Shown: positions 53,829 to 63,360, counted from the stretch's first letter. The stretch: DNA of 64,000 bases from an uncultured bacterium (GCA_905214795.1 CAJMNM010000004.1:77861-141860), one strand, 5' to 3'. Made by a program: numbers and translations. Notes: a model not told the origin generated them from the sequence alone.

Positions 53829-55700
53829 TTATAATCCCAGTTTGTAAATCTTAAGATTCTTGACAGAAGCCTCACCATTCTTAGTATAGAAACGCAGTCC
53901 ATTGTATGGAGCTGTCGGAAATACCAGATTTGTCATGGCAATACGTCCGCCATCAACAAAGATTTCTACAGAACATTTATCTATAAATACATTCAAATGA
54001 TAAGTCTGTCCGTTACAAAGAGACAGCGGAGCCCATGTTCCCAATGCAAAATCATTAATATAGTTCACTGATTCTGTTTTCCTGCGGTCACTTGTTTCTT
54101 TTGCATGAGGCTCAGCCTTCTCGCCAAAAGCTATCAATCCGCTCTGTGAACGGTCCATAACCAAACGACCAGCCTTCATATCAAGATAAATATCTGTTTT
54201 CTCACCCTTATCGTTCATTAGTTGGAAACCTGCAACCTGAGAATTATTCGGTGTAATATCCATTTCCAATTCACAGGCACCATCCTTACCCGTTTCCATC
54301 GGATTAATCAGATACTCATCTTTAACATTAAAGTCTTTTACTTCAGTCGTACCTTTTCTCAACAGTTCTGTCTCCTTCACAGCATTGGCTGCCATATAAA
54401 TCTCGCCGTCTTTTGTATAAAGAGACAGTTCACGAGGTAATGCATTAGCTCCACGATACTGATGGATTGGAGTAACATTAGCATACTGCCAATTGCTCAT
54501 CCAAGGCACAGCTACGGTGCGGTCTTTAATATTTGAGAAACAAACGGTAGCATAGTGGTCTTTTCCGAAGTCAAGCCATTTTGTTACATTTGGCTTAGAG
54601 TCACATTTAAATTCCTTTCCGTCAAAATCACCGACAAAATATTCCGTCGCACTACCTCCAAATGGACAACCCGGATTGATATTTACAATCATCACCCATT
54701 TCATGTTATTCTTATCCCCGTCTACAGGAAGCTGAATAAAATCAGGGCACTCAAACTGATTAGGCTGCACGCCGTAACCTTCACCGAACTGACTCAAATA
54801 GGTCCAATCCTTCAAATTATCTGATGAATAAAAACGCATGTTCTTATCTGCAGAAACAATCATATACCATTTCTGTGCAGGCTCATACCAGAATACTTTC
54901 GGATCACGGAAATCTTTCAATCCGTCAAAAGGAGTCAGAATAGGATTCTTTTCATATTTTGTATAAGTACGGCCATTGTCTGTACTGTAAGCCATACACT
55001 GTATCTGTCCGTGCTCGTCACTGGCAGATGTATAAAAAGCAATCATCGCGTCTTTACCATAACCGGCACTGTTTTTATGGTCTACCACCGTACTACCTGA
55101 GAAGATATGACCTAATGTATCACGAGCTATAGCTGGTTTTAAATGATCCCAATGCATAAGATCTTTACTGACGGAATGTCCCCAGTGCATGTTACCCCAT
55201 TTTGAGCCATAAGGATTATACTGGAAATACAAATGATATTCACCGTCTTTGTAAATCAATCCATTAGCATCATTCATCCATCCATATAACGGCGTATGAT
55301 GATAAACCGGACGATAATAATCTGTATTTGCTGTATTAAATGTATCTGATAACTGAATCTTGTCCCAACAAACAGCATCTGCTGCCACCTTTCCAATCGT
55401 CACTGTAGCCTCTTTAGCCCCTTGCGGCAATTCAAACGGTACAAAATATTCCACACTGTCAACAGCCAGACGTATATCCATAGCCATTTCTGCGGGATTT
55501 CCGGTATCCAACTTTACCTTACCCTCATTACATGACTCCTGAATAGGAAGAATCAAATACTTTGTCGGATTGGTAATATGTAAAACAGTAAGAGTATCAT
55601 TCTGATGCTCAACAGTAAAACTGCTCTTTTGTGACTGACAAGCTGAAAAACCAGAAGCAATTGCCAGCACCAAGGCCAAATTAACAAAATGCTTTCTCAT
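53829..55700 (-). CDS. GH32 fructosidase lipoprotein (sucrase/levanase family)
   Basis: The 623-residue protein has a lipobox with Cys21 (IASGFSAC-QSQ) and the GH32 catalytic five-blade propeller: WMNDANG with nucleophile Asp144, FRDP at about 264-267 and ECPDF with the acid/base Glu317. The first ~120 mature residues form an extra N-terminal domain, and a C-terminal beta-sandwich module ends the chain (SVEIFVDGGRIAMTNLVFP). The residues after the lipid Cys are not the acidic run used for surface export in Bacteroides, so a periplasmic face is more likely. It would release fructose from sucrose or raffinose sugars. Confidence 0.95.
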   Translation of the reverse strand: MRKHFVNLALVLAIASGFSACQSQKSSFTVEHQNDTLTVLHITNPTKYLILPIQESCNEGKVKLDTGNPAEMAMDIRLAVDSVEYFVPFELPQGAKEATVTIGKVAADAVCWDKIQLSDTFNTANTDYYRPVYHHTPLYGWMNDANGLIYKDGEYHLYFQYNPYGSKWGNMHWGHSVSKDLMHWDHLKPAIARDTLGHIFSGSTVVDHKNSAGYGKDAMIAFYTSASDEHGQIQCMAYSTDNGRTYTKYEKNPILTPFDGLKDFRDPKVFWYEPAQKWYMIVSADKNMRFYSSDNLKDWTYLSQFGEGYGVQPNQFECPDFIQLPVDGDKNNMKWVMIVNINPGCPFGGSATEYFVGDFDGKEFKCDSKPNVTKWLDFGKDHYATVCFSNIKDRTVAVPWMSNWQYANVTPIHQYRGANALPRELSLYTKDGEIYMAANAVKETELLRKGTTEVKDFNVKDEYLINPMETGKDGACELEMDITPNNSQVAGFQLMNDKGEKTDIYLDMKAGRLVMDRSQSGLIAFGEKAEPHAKETSDRRKTESVNYINDFALGTWAPLSLCNGQTYHLNVFIDKCSVEIFVDGGRIAMTNLVFPTAPYNGLRFYTKNGEASVKNLKIYKLGL

Positions 55701-55753
55701 GGTGTTTTTATTTTAAAGATTAAAAATATAAAATTGTTCTTATAAAAGATCAC

Positions 55754-55799
55754 CACGGAGAGTATTAATTGAGTCGCTTCCTCATTTTTTCCCTCCGTG
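55754..55799 (-). terminator. Weak hairpin between TBDT and GH32 genes
   Basis: CACGGAG (55754-55760) and CTCCGTG (55793-55799) form a 7-bp stem with a long loop in the 181-bp gap. It could partly end transcripts after the transporter gene so that the enzyme genes are made in lower amount, or it may only mark an RNA processing site. Confidence 0.35.
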
Positions 55800-55881
55800 A
55801 TGACTCAAGGGAAACCTGAAACCAATAATTTTACCTTTTAACTAAAACCTCGTTTTTTATTACCTTAAATTAACCTTTCCC

Positions 55882-58248
55882 TTAAAATTTCAAACTTGCT
55901 GTAAATTCAACTGTAAACGGACGAATATAACTACCAGCCATTACATGACCTGCATATTGGTCTGCATCTTCTTTCTCTATCAGTTCTGCACCGGCTATAC
56001 TACCCTTCGCACCGGTCTGATTAAGGAAGTTCACAACTGTACAGCCCAATGCCAGTTTATCGTTTACCTGCCAGTTGACACCACCGAATGTTTCCCAACG
56101 TCCGTTAAAATAGTAGGCGTCATTAATATTTGCATAAGTCTTGCTAAAGTAACGGAAGCTAGTCCATATTTTCAAATCCTTTGTAATCATATAGCTCGGG
56201 TCAATCTCTACGATAACTTGCGGAATTTCAGCCACAATATTACCTGTTGCATTTATACTACCCACATATCCGTCATCAAAAGTTACAGAAGTCTCATACT
56301 TCTTGTAGGTCGGTTTCTGATATGTAAAGAGGAAATGGAGATCAAAGCCCTTGAACGGACGAGCGACAACGTCAGTGGTCCATCCTAAAGTCTTAATATC
56401 ATAGGTCAACGGTGCTGCCATAATCTGTGTCTGTCCGTTATCCATTTTATGTTGCAAATTCAGGGTTGAATTGTTATTAGTCTTTGAAATGTATGAGAAC
56501 AAAGAAGTCAGACTCACCCATTTATTGTTATAATAAATACCTGCACGTCCCAGAGGTACAGAAATCTTGTCTGTATTCGGCATAGTAGCCGGTGCAAAAT
56601 TCTCTATACGCGGATGCTGAGTGATATAAGTGAAATCACCGGTCAAACCGAAATCAGAAGTAAGTTTATAAGTCAAAGCTGCTGTTAAAGCATAATTAAT
56701 CCAATCATAATCTATCGGAGTAGTAGCAATTTTTGTTGTTCCATCAGGTGCAGTCTGGCCAATATAATAATCAGCGAAACGTCCCACATAGTTACCATTC
56801 GCGTCTTTTACCGCTGCATTGTCTCCGCGAAGAGCCTGATATTCCAAACGGCCACCATAATATAAGTTCAACTTATCTGTAATATCCCAGTCATGAGTAA
56901 AATAAAGAGCAACTTTATTCTCATAACCTTTATAATATTCTGAGGCATTTTTGTTGAAATCGTAATAGTAACCGTTTCCGGCATAAGTACGGCCTGCATA
57001 AGTCGCATAATCTGCATTATACAAACGCACAGGATAACTGCCGTCCAATGGCACAGACTGATCGTACATGGTTGTACATGAAGTATAATCTACATTGTAA
57101 TACCACTCGTTCAAGCCAAGACGCCATGTGTTGGTCGTATTTTTACGGGATAATTCTGTAGTAAAGATGAAAGAATCAATAAAACCACGGTTAAGACATG
57201 ACATACGGCTTTGTACATACTGTCCTTCATAAGGAACCATCTGACCATTGGCAGCTTCATACAAGTAATTAATACCTGCTTCGTTCTGATCGAGCGACAT
57301 TGGAGTCTGATAAACACAAGAACCGGTGGAATGGTCATATTTCATCACAGCCTTCCAGCTTAAACCGTTATCCCAGTTATAATTATTCATTAATGTAAAC
57401 TGGCTTCCCTTATTCTGAACCGCGTCATAAAGATTGGTCTTCTTAACCTCACCCGTACGCATGTCACGATATATCATTTCATTATCAACCGGAAGATAAG
57501 AAGTTGTTCCCAATGAGAATTTACCAAGTTCTTTCACACTACCGTCACCCACATAAATGAACGGAGCAGACTGTGTGGCATACATATAAACCGGATGACT
57601 GTTGCTGTAATTATAAATAGCTGTCACCTCACCACGGTTTTTATTATAACGTTTGGTCAACGCAAACTTATAAATCTGTGTACGGTCTTGGAAAGGTGTA
57701 GACTTAATCTTGAAGGTTCCCGGATCAAAATCCTGATACAAGCTTCCGCTGTAATACCAGTCTTTAGCGATTTCACCGTTTACATTAAGTGAAACCTCCT
57801 GCATACCAAAATGATTACTCTTATAATTTAAAGTTCCATGAAATCCTTTCTCGCCAAGTTGCGTAAAAGAATTAACCGCATAACCGATATTACCCGTTGT
57901 AATAGCCGTCTCGGATATTTTCAGAAGTCCCACATGGCTCAAGCTGGCATCAGCACGCCAAAGCGTATTTACCGAATGTGGATTGGTAGCATAAGTCACA
58001 GGAATACCGTTCTCCAGCACATTCACATCTGCTGACGGCAAACCAATCTGAATCTCACGCGGGCCGTTAGCGCTTGCCGCGTTCAACATCACATTACGGT
58101 TACCTTCTTCCTTGCTTTTTACATTAATGGTACCAGTATCTACAGAATCTTTTTTTTCTGTTAATTCCTGAGCGAAAGTATTACTACAAACTAAACCTAC
58201 CAGTAATGCTGCCGCTGTTTTACCGAATAATCCATTCTTTCTTTTCAT
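55882..58248 (-). CDS. TonB-dependent outer-membrane transporter without SusD partner
   Basis: The 788-residue protein has a signal peptide (AAALLVGLVCSNTFAQ), a short N-terminal plug-like region (INVKSKEEGNRNVMLNAASA, INGIPVTY-type loop, ISETAITTGNIGYAVNSF) and a long series of beta-strand pairs rich in aromatic residues ending in FTASLKF. Plug and barrel are shorter than in SusC proteins, which usually exceed 950 residues and carry an N-terminal carboxypeptidase-like domain, and no susD gene follows. It probably imports small oligosaccharides such as sucrose or raffinose directly. It is the first gene of the sugar operon. Confidence 0.85.
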   Translation of the reverse strand: MKRKNGLFGKTAAALLVGLVCSNTFAQELTEKKDSVDTGTINVKSKEEGNRNVMLNAASANGPREIQIGLPSADVNVLENGIPVTYATNPHSVNTLWRADASLSHVGLLKISETAITTGNIGYAVNSFTQLGEKGFHGTLNYKSNHFGMQEVSLNVNGEIAKDWYYSGSLYQDFDPGTFKIKSTPFQDRTQIYKFALTKRYNKNRGEVTAIYNYSNSHPVYMYATQSAPFIYVGDGSVKELGKFSLGTTSYLPVDNEMIYRDMRTGEVKKTNLYDAVQNKGSQFTLMNNYNWDNGLSWKAVMKYDHSTGSCVYQTPMSLDQNEAGINYLYEAANGQMVPYEGQYVQSRMSCLNRGFIDSFIFTTELSRKNTTNTWRLGLNEWYYNVDYTSCTTMYDQSVPLDGSYPVRLYNADYATYAGRTYAGNGYYYDFNKNASEYYKGYENKVALYFTHDWDITDKLNLYYGGRLEYQALRGDNAAVKDANGNYVGRFADYYIGQTAPDGTTKIATTPIDYDWINYALTAALTYKLTSDFGLTGDFTYITQHPRIENFAPATMPNTDKISVPLGRAGIYYNNKWVSLTSLFSYISKTNNNSTLNLQHKMDNGQTQIMAAPLTYDIKTLGWTTDVVARPFKGFDLHFLFTYQKPTYKKYETSVTFDDGYVGSINATGNIVAEIPQVIVEIDPSYMITKDLKIWTSFRYFSKTYANINDAYYFNGRWETFGGVNWQVNDKLALGCTVVNFLNQTGAKGSIAGAELIEKEDADQYAGHVMAGSYIRPFTVEFTASLKF

Positions 58249-58283
58249 GGCATTAAAATTTGGGGGTTGTCATTTCTTTGCCA

Positions 58284-58291
58284 CAAAAGTA
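58284..58291 (-). promoter_or_regulatory. -7 box of the sugar-utilisation operon
   Basis: The minus strand reads TACTTTTG, 36 bp upstream of the transporter start. The -33 TTTG is missing, as is usual for activator-dependent promoters. Confidence 0.55.
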
Positions 58292-58320
58292 TAAGGTTAT
58301 TTTTCAGACCTATAAAAAGA

Positions 58321-58382
58321 ATGTTTCGTTTGTTATCATTTATGTTTCATGTATCATGATTGATATTCAATGAAACATAAAT
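58321..58382. promoter_or_regulatory. Candidate HTCS operator: ATGTTTC repeats and 13-bp inverted repeat
   Basis: ATTTATGTTTCAT (58338-58350) and ATGAAACATAAAT (58370-58382) are exact inverted copies. A further ATGTTTC lies at 58321-58327, exactly 21 bp before the copy at 58342, so there is a direct repeat with two-turn spacing. Relative to the TBDT gene these sites lie about 30 to 98 bp upstream of the -7 box, where an AraC-type activator would bind. Confidence 0.5.
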
Positions 58383-58437
58383 CACAGTCCGGACAAGCAT
58401 TCATGCATAAAAAGCCCCTCAGACAATATTTCCGGAC

Positions 58438-59457
58438 TTAATATTTCCCCTCAACCGAATGCTCTTTCTGCCGTTTTCCAAACTTCAGGAACAAACCGGC
58501 CAGAATCGTTCCCGAGATAGAATGATAAGCACAGGATATGGCACAGGGCACTACGCTCAGAACAGCCAACGGATTTGCGGCTATAGCCGCCTGAGTAGCA
58601 AAAAAATTATTAGCCAATACGGTTGCCATACCGGCATTCTGCATACCCACCTCAATACTTATGGTCCGTTTTTTAGCCACATTAAACCGAAACAGACGCC
58701 CTACATTATATCCCAACAGATAACCAAGACCATTATGCAAGAATACAACGGTCAATGTAAGCATAAAAAGAGACCAACCGTTGGCAAGCAACTGTGGATG
58801 GACCTGATAAATCACACCACCGACAATCAAAGCCAGACAAATCACACTGATTCCCGGCATCACGCTCTGAATATCCTTAAAGTTCTCACGATGCCCAAAC
58901 AGATAATTAAAAAGACTGCCCACGGCCACAGGAATCAGTGTCACAACCAATATATTCAGAAACATCCCCCAGGCATCTACCTCTATACTCGTTCCGGCCA
59001 GCCAATAAACCAACAAGGGAGTCATGACCGGAGCCAGGAGTGTTGAAGCTGTTGTCATGCCTACCGAAAACGCCACATCACCTTTACAAAGAAAGCTCAT
59101 GATATTGCTAGACACTCCTCCCGGACAGCAACCAACCAAAATAATTCCGGCAGACATAAACGGATTCAGCTGAAAAATCTTTGTCAGCATCCAGGCGATA
59201 AAAGGCATAATGGTATATTGAGCCACTGCACCGATAAATATATCCAACGGCCGACTGAACAGAATACGGAAATCATCTGTTGTCAGCGTACATCCCATTG
59301 TCAGCATTATAATACCCAAAATAACACTCGGCCTGTTACCCTGCTGAATCCAGGCAAACATATCCGGAACAAGAAACGCCAGAACAGCTATTAAAATAAT
59401 AAACAATGACGTATAATTAGCCAGCCATTTGCTGACACTCTGCAGAATTTTCAGCAT
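58438..59457 (-). CDS. Bile acid:sodium symporter (BASS) family transporter
   Basis: The 339-residue protein has about ten TM segments and BASS/YocS-like motifs (GCTLTTDDFRILFSRP, GIILVGCCPGGVSSNIMSFLCKGDVAFSV, ISIEVGMQNAGMATVLANNFF). Family members move bile salts, pantothenate or keto acids with sodium; the substrate here is not known. It is a single gene upstream of and parallel to the sugar operon, with a candidate -7 box (TACATTTG on the minus strand at 59522-59515). Confidence 0.9.
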   Translation of the reverse strand: MLKILQSVSKWLANYTSLFIILIAVLAFLVPDMFAWIQQGNRPSVILGIIMLTMGCTLTTDDFRILFSRPLDIFIGAVAQYTIMPFIAWMLTKIFQLNPFMSAGIILVGCCPGGVSSNIMSFLCKGDVAFSVGMTTASTLLAPVMTPLLVYWLAGTSIEVDAWGMFLNILVVTLIPVAVGSLFNYLFGHRENFKDIQSVMPGISVICLALIVGGVIYQVHPQLLANGWSLFMLTLTVVFLHNGLGYLLGYNVGRLFRFNVAKKRTISIEVGMQNAGMATVLANNFFATQAAIAANPLAVLSVVPCAISCAYHSISGTILAGLFLKFGKRQKEHSVEGKY

Positions 59458-59667
59458 ATTATATTTTTATTTTGTGTTTTCAACAAAATGTGTCTTATAT
59501 GTATAAAACTTTTGCAAATGTATAGCAAACAAACGATATTTATATACAAAAATCAGGAAAATATCTCACTTACCAATAATTTAACCATAAACCGGAAAGC
59601 AAAGGTACATACACCATAAATACAGACATTCTTTTCATAATCGGCCTTTTCTTTCGTTTTATTGTTT

Positions 59668-59675
59668 TATCTTTG
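59668..59675 (+). promoter_or_regulatory. -7 box of ruvB-ybeY
   Basis: TATCTTTG lies 39 bp before the ruvB ATG. Confidence 0.6.
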
Positions 59676-59714
59676 CATCACTGAACGACAATATAAACAA
59701 CAGACAAACATAGC

Positions 59715-60746
59715 ATGGAAGATTTTGATATCAGAAAAGAGCAACAGGGTATGCCTGGCGAACGAGAATTCGAAAACGCCTTGCGGCCGTTGCGTTTTGA
59801 CGATTTCAGCGGCCAACTTAAGGTCGTTGACAACCTGCGTGTGTTTGTAGAGGCCGCCAAATACCGTGGCGAGCCCTTAGACCATACGTTGCTTCACGGA
59901 CCTCCCGGACTGGGTAAGACCACACTGAGCAACATTATCGCCAACGAACTTGGCGTAGGATTTAAAGTCACATCCGGTCCCGTATTGGATAAGCCGGGCG
60001 ATCTTGCCGGCCTGTTGACCTCTTTAGAGCCCAACGATGTCCTTTTCATCGATGAAATCCACAGATTAAGTCCGGTAGTAGAAGAATATCTGTATTCCGC
60101 AATGGAGGATTTCCGAATCGATATCATGATAGATAAAGGACCTTCCGCCCGCAGTATCCAGATAGACCTGAATCCGTTCACACTCGTAGGTGCGACCACA
60201 CGAAGCGGTTTGCTTACTGCACCTTTACGGGCACGATTCGGCATCAATCTCCATCTGGAATATTACGATATAGAAGTCTTGACACGCATCATTATGCGCT
60301 CTGCCGGCATTCTGAATGTTCCCATTGAAAAAGAAGCCGCACAGGAAATAGCCGGACGCAGCCGCGGAACGCCACGTATTGCCAACGCGCTGTTGCGCCG
60401 TGTACGCGACTTCGCACAGGTTAAAGGTTCAGGACGTATTGATATTCCTATTGCCAGATATGCACTGGAAGCACTGAACATCGACCGCTACGGCCTCGAT
60501 GAAATCGACAATAAAATACTGCTCACCATTATAGACAAATTCAAGGGCGGCCCTGTAGGCATCACCACAATCGCCACCGCAGTCGGCGAAGATGCGGGTA
60601 CCGTAGAAGAAGTTTACGAACCATTCCTCATAAAAGAAGGATTTATCAAACGTACTCCACGGGGACGCGAAGTCACAGATCTGGCTTACCGCCATCTGGG
60701 CCGCAACCGATTTAACACCGGTACCCAACCCGGATTGTTTGACTAA
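59715..60746 (+). CDS. ruvB: Holliday junction branch migration ATPase
   Basis: RuvB is the hexameric AAA+ motor that, with RuvA, drives branch migration. The 343-residue protein has FDDFSGQLKVVDNLRVFVEAAK, Walker A (GPPGLGKTTLS), Walker B (FIDEIHRL), sensor motifs (GATTRSGLLTAPLRARFG) and the C-terminal winged helix (EEVYEPFLIKEGFIKRTPRGRE). ruvA and ruvC are not in the window. The ybeY gene follows after 11 bp. Confidence 0.98.
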   Translation: MEDFDIRKEQQGMPGEREFENALRPLRFDDFSGQLKVVDNLRVFVEAAKYRGEPLDHTLLHGPPGLGKTTLSNIIANELGVGFKVTSGPVLDKPGDLAGLLTSLEPNDVLFIDEIHRLSPVVEEYLYSAMEDFRIDIMIDKGPSARSIQIDLNPFTLVGATTRSGLLTAPLRARFGINLHLEYYDIEVLTRIIMRSAGILNVPIEKEAAQEIAGRSRGTPRIANALLRRVRDFAQVKGSGRIDIPIARYALEALNIDRYGLDEIDNKILLTIIDKFKGGPVGITTIATAVGEDAGTVEEVYEPFLIKEGFIKRTPRGREVTDLAYRHLGRNRFNTGTQPGLFD

Positions 60747-60757
60747 ACATTCTAAAT

Positions 60758-61189
60758 ATGATTACTTACAACGTGGAAGGCGTAAAAATGCCGAAAATCA
60801 AGAAACGTGAGAACTCCGCATGGGTAAAGGCCGTTGCGGCCTCATATGGTAAGAAGGTCGGTGAAATCGCCTATATTTTCGTCAACGACGAGAAAATTCT
60901 GGAGGTCAACCGCCAGTATCTGTCTCACGACTACTATACCGACATCATCACCTTCGATTATTGCGAAGGCGATACCATATCAGGTGATTTGTTTATCAGT
61001 CTGGACACCGTACGTACCAATGCCGAACAGGTCGGAACTACATATGAACAGGAACTTCATCGTGTCATCATACACGGCATCTTGCATCTCTGCGGTATTA
61101 ACGACAAAGGGCCGGGTGAGCGCGAAATCATGGAAGCCGCCGAGAACAAGGCGCTTGCAATCTGTCCGGAACTGACCAATAAGGCTTAA
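60758..61189 (+). CDS. ybeY: Endoribonuclease / rRNA maturation factor
   Basis: YbeY is a metal-dependent RNase needed for 16S rRNA 3'-end maturation. The 143-residue protein has the central DYYTDIITFDY and the zinc-binding HGILHLCGINDKG (H-x3-H-x5-D/H type) near residue 108. It is cotranscribed with ruvB and ends 60 bp before the -7 box of the MATE gene. Confidence 0.95.
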   Translation: MITYNVEGVKMPKIKKRENSAWVKAVAASYGKKVGEIAYIFVNDEKILEVNRQYLSHDYYTDIITFDYCEGDTISGDLFISLDTVRTNAEQVGTTYEQELHRVIIHGILHLCGINDKGPGEREIMEAAENKALAICPELTNKA

Positions 61190-61213
61190 CTTTTTCAAAC
61201 CGGCACACCGAAA

Positions 61214-61227
61214 TTACCATTTGGTAA
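61214..61227. promoter_or_regulatory. Palindrome TTACCA-TT-TGGTAA before the MATE gene
   Basis: The 14-bp palindrome lies 22 bp before the -7 box at 61250, overlapping the expected -33 region, a typical place for a repressor site. Confidence 0.35.
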
Positions 61228-61249
61228 GCTTCAGTCTTTACAAACGCCA

Positions 61250-61257
61250 TATCTTTG
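61250..61257 (+). promoter_or_regulatory. -7 box of MATE transporter gene
   Basis: TATCTTTG overlaps the earliest in-frame TTG at 61255, so translation must begin further on, at the ATG at 61282. Confidence 0.6.
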
Positions 61258-61281
61258 CGCCAAAATCAAAAACTACTCAAG

Positions 61282-62622
61282 ATGAAAGATAGTATTGACT
61301 TTGGAAATATGGCAATACCAAAGCTATTCAGGAAATTACTTCTACCGACAGTACTCGGTATGGTGTTTTCTGCCATTTTTGTTATTACCGACGGTATTTT
61401 CGTAGGACACGGTCTGGGCAGCGACGCCCTGGCTGCGGTAAACATTACGGCTCCACTGTTTCTACTCAACACCGGTATCGGACTGATGTTCGGTGTAGGA
61501 GCATCCGTAGTCGCTTCAATCCATCTGTCACACGGCAAACAGAAATCGGCCTGTATCAATGTGACACAGGCTATTATTGTGTCTACCCTTTTTCTTGCGT
61601 TAATCTGGCTCTTTGTGATTCTCAATACAGAGAAAGTTGCGCTATGGTTGGGAAGTTCCGCCCGACTTTTGCCTTTAGTAAAGGAATACATGCACTGGTT
61701 CCTGCCTTTTCTTGTTTTCAGCGCACTGTTAAGTTCCGGAATGTTTTTCATCAGACTGGACGGCTCACCTCAATACGCCATGATGTGCAATGTCATCCCC
61801 GCATTGCTGAATATAGTTCTCGACTACTGGTTCATATTCCCCCTGCAATGGGGAATGCTTGGAGCGGCGTTGGCAACCAGCCTGGGATATATCGTAGGAG
61901 CGGCCATGATTTTGTGGTATCTGCTGTTTAAAGGACAAACCATCAAACTCTACCGCATCAAGACCCACCTTAAAAGTCTCAGAATGACATGCCGCAACGT
62001 AGGCTACATGTGCCGGCTTGGTTTCCCGTCGTTTCTGTGCGAAGCTGCCATTGCCATGATGATGTTTACAGGAAACTATGTGTTCATGCGCGATGCCGGA
62101 GAGGACGGTGTGGCAGCCTACAGCATAGCCTGCTATTTTTTCCCCATTATTTTTATGGTCTACAACGCCATCGCCCAATCCGTACAACCGATTTTAAGTT
62201 ATAACTATGGTGCCGGAGAACAACGTCGGGTATACGAAGCCTGTAAAATAGCACTCCAAACTGCCATCGGCTTCGGCGTTTTATGTTTTTTCCTGACCTC
62301 GGCATGTATCCACGGAATAGTGTCATTGTTCGTCTCACCGGCCTATAAAGCCTATGAACTGGCAGTCGAAGGTTTGCCGCTGTTTGCTTCGGGATTCATA
62401 TTTATGGCTGTCAATATGGTCGCGATAGGCTACTTTCAGAGCATCGAGCGCGATGCCACAGCCATGACCGTTACTATCATGCGCGGTTTCATTTTCCTGC
62501 TGTTAGGTTTCTGGATTATGCCACAAATAGCAGGCATGGCCGGCAACTGGCTGGCCGTACCATTGGCCGAGTTTCTCACTTTTCTGCTTATCATCGGAAT
62601 TTATTGGTCAAACCGCAAGTGA
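61282..62622 (+). CDS. MATE-family multidrug/metabolite exporter
   Basis: The 446-residue protein has 12 TM segments and the MATE pattern in both halves (KLFRKLLLPTVLGMVFSAIFVITDGIFVGHGLGSDALAAVNITAP, and later GFPSFLCEAAIAMMMFTGNYVF, PILSYNYGAGEQRRV). MATE proteins export drugs or metabolites with sodium or proton flow. A Crp/Fnr-type regulator gene with its own promoter follows after 36 bp. Confidence 0.93.
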   Translation: MKDSIDFGNMAIPKLFRKLLLPTVLGMVFSAIFVITDGIFVGHGLGSDALAAVNITAPLFLLNTGIGLMFGVGASVVASIHLSHGKQKSACINVTQAIIVSTLFLALIWLFVILNTEKVALWLGSSARLLPLVKEYMHWFLPFLVFSALLSSGMFFIRLDGSPQYAMMCNVIPALLNIVLDYWFIFPLQWGMLGAALATSLGYIVGAAMILWYLLFKGQTIKLYRIKTHLKSLRMTCRNVGYMCRLGFPSFLCEAAIAMMMFTGNYVFMRDAGEDGVAAYSIACYFFPIIFMVYNAIAQSVQPILSYNYGAGEQRRVYEACKIALQTAIGFGVLCFFLTSACIHGIVSLFVSPAYKAYELAVEGLPLFASGFIFMAVNMVAIGYFQSIERDATAMTVTIMRGFIFLLLGFWIMPQIAGMAGNWLAVPLAEFLTFLLIIGIYWSNRK

Positions 62623-62626
62623 TTGT

Positions 62627-62634
62627 TATCTTTG
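62627..62634 (+). promoter_or_regulatory. -7 box of Crp/Fnr-type gene
   Basis: TATCTTTG begins 5 bp after the MATE stop codon and lies 24 bp before the ATG at 62659. Confidence 0.6.
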
Positions 62635-62658
62635 TATGTAAAGCAATGACATACGATT

Positions 62659-63240
62659 ATGGTCAACACATTTGTAGAACGTCTGTGTAAACGTTATGAT
62701 ATACCTCAGGCCGATATTCTTGAACTTATTACCAGAATGTCTCCCAAGGCATATAAGAAAGGCGATTGCATTGTCGAAAACGGCAAATGCAACACCGATT
62801 TCTATATCATAGCCAACGGCATCTGGCGGGCATCATACATTAATGATAACGGAGACGACGTCACACTGTGGTTCGCCTCACAGGGAGAATGTCTGTTCTC
62901 TTCATGGGGTTTTGTTGCCGGCCGCCGTTCGATGTTGAAAATCGAAGCCATGAGTGAAAGCCTTCTATACAGCATCAGCAAAGAGAATCTGGAGAGTTTT
63001 TACATGTCATCTGTCAACGCTGCCCGCATTGGCCGGCGCTTGCTCGAACGTCAGATTTTTGAACTCGACACCTGGCTGATGAACAGCGGCGCCCCAAGAG
63101 CAAAGGAACGTTATCTGACTTTATTGGAAGACAACCCGGAACTTCTGCAACATGTTCCGCTAAAATATATTGCCTCCTATCTTTGGATTACGCCACAATC
63201 TTTAAGCCGCATCAGAGCAGAAATAGCCCATCATAAATAA
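62659..63240 (+). CDS. Crp/Fnr-family transcriptional regulator
   Basis: The 193-residue protein has an N-terminal cyclic-nucleotide-type beta-roll (YKKGDCIVENGKCNTDFYIIANGIWRASYINDNGDDVTLWFASQGECL) and a C-terminal HTH (VPLKYIASYLWITPQSLSRIRAEI). No Fe-S Cys set like that of Fnr is visible. The ligand is unknown. It is placed just after a MATE exporter and may control it. Confidence 0.9.
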   Translation: MVNTFVERLCKRYDIPQADILELITRMSPKAYKKGDCIVENGKCNTDFYIIANGIWRASYINDNGDDVTLWFASQGECLFSSWGFVAGRRSMLKIEAMSESLLYSISKENLESFYMSSVNAARIGRRLLERQIFELDTWLMNSGAPRAKERYLTLLEDNPELLQHVPLKYIASYLWITPQSLSRIRAEIAHHK

Positions 63241-63253
63241 AAGCACATAAAGA

Positions 63254-63296
63254 CCGGCAACATTTAAGACTAATAAAAAATGCCTTGTCTTGCCGG
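63254..63296. terminator. Hairpin between convergent Crp/Fnr-type and helicase genes
   Basis: CCGGCAA (63254-63260) pairs with TTGCCGG (63290-63296), and AAGAC/GTCTT extends the helix inside. There is no strong T tract. Confidence 0.35.
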
Positions 63297-63360
63297 CCTC
63301 CATCCCCCATACAGCCAACAATGACAAGACATCTGTCAGGTCTGGTGATTCACCACAAAT

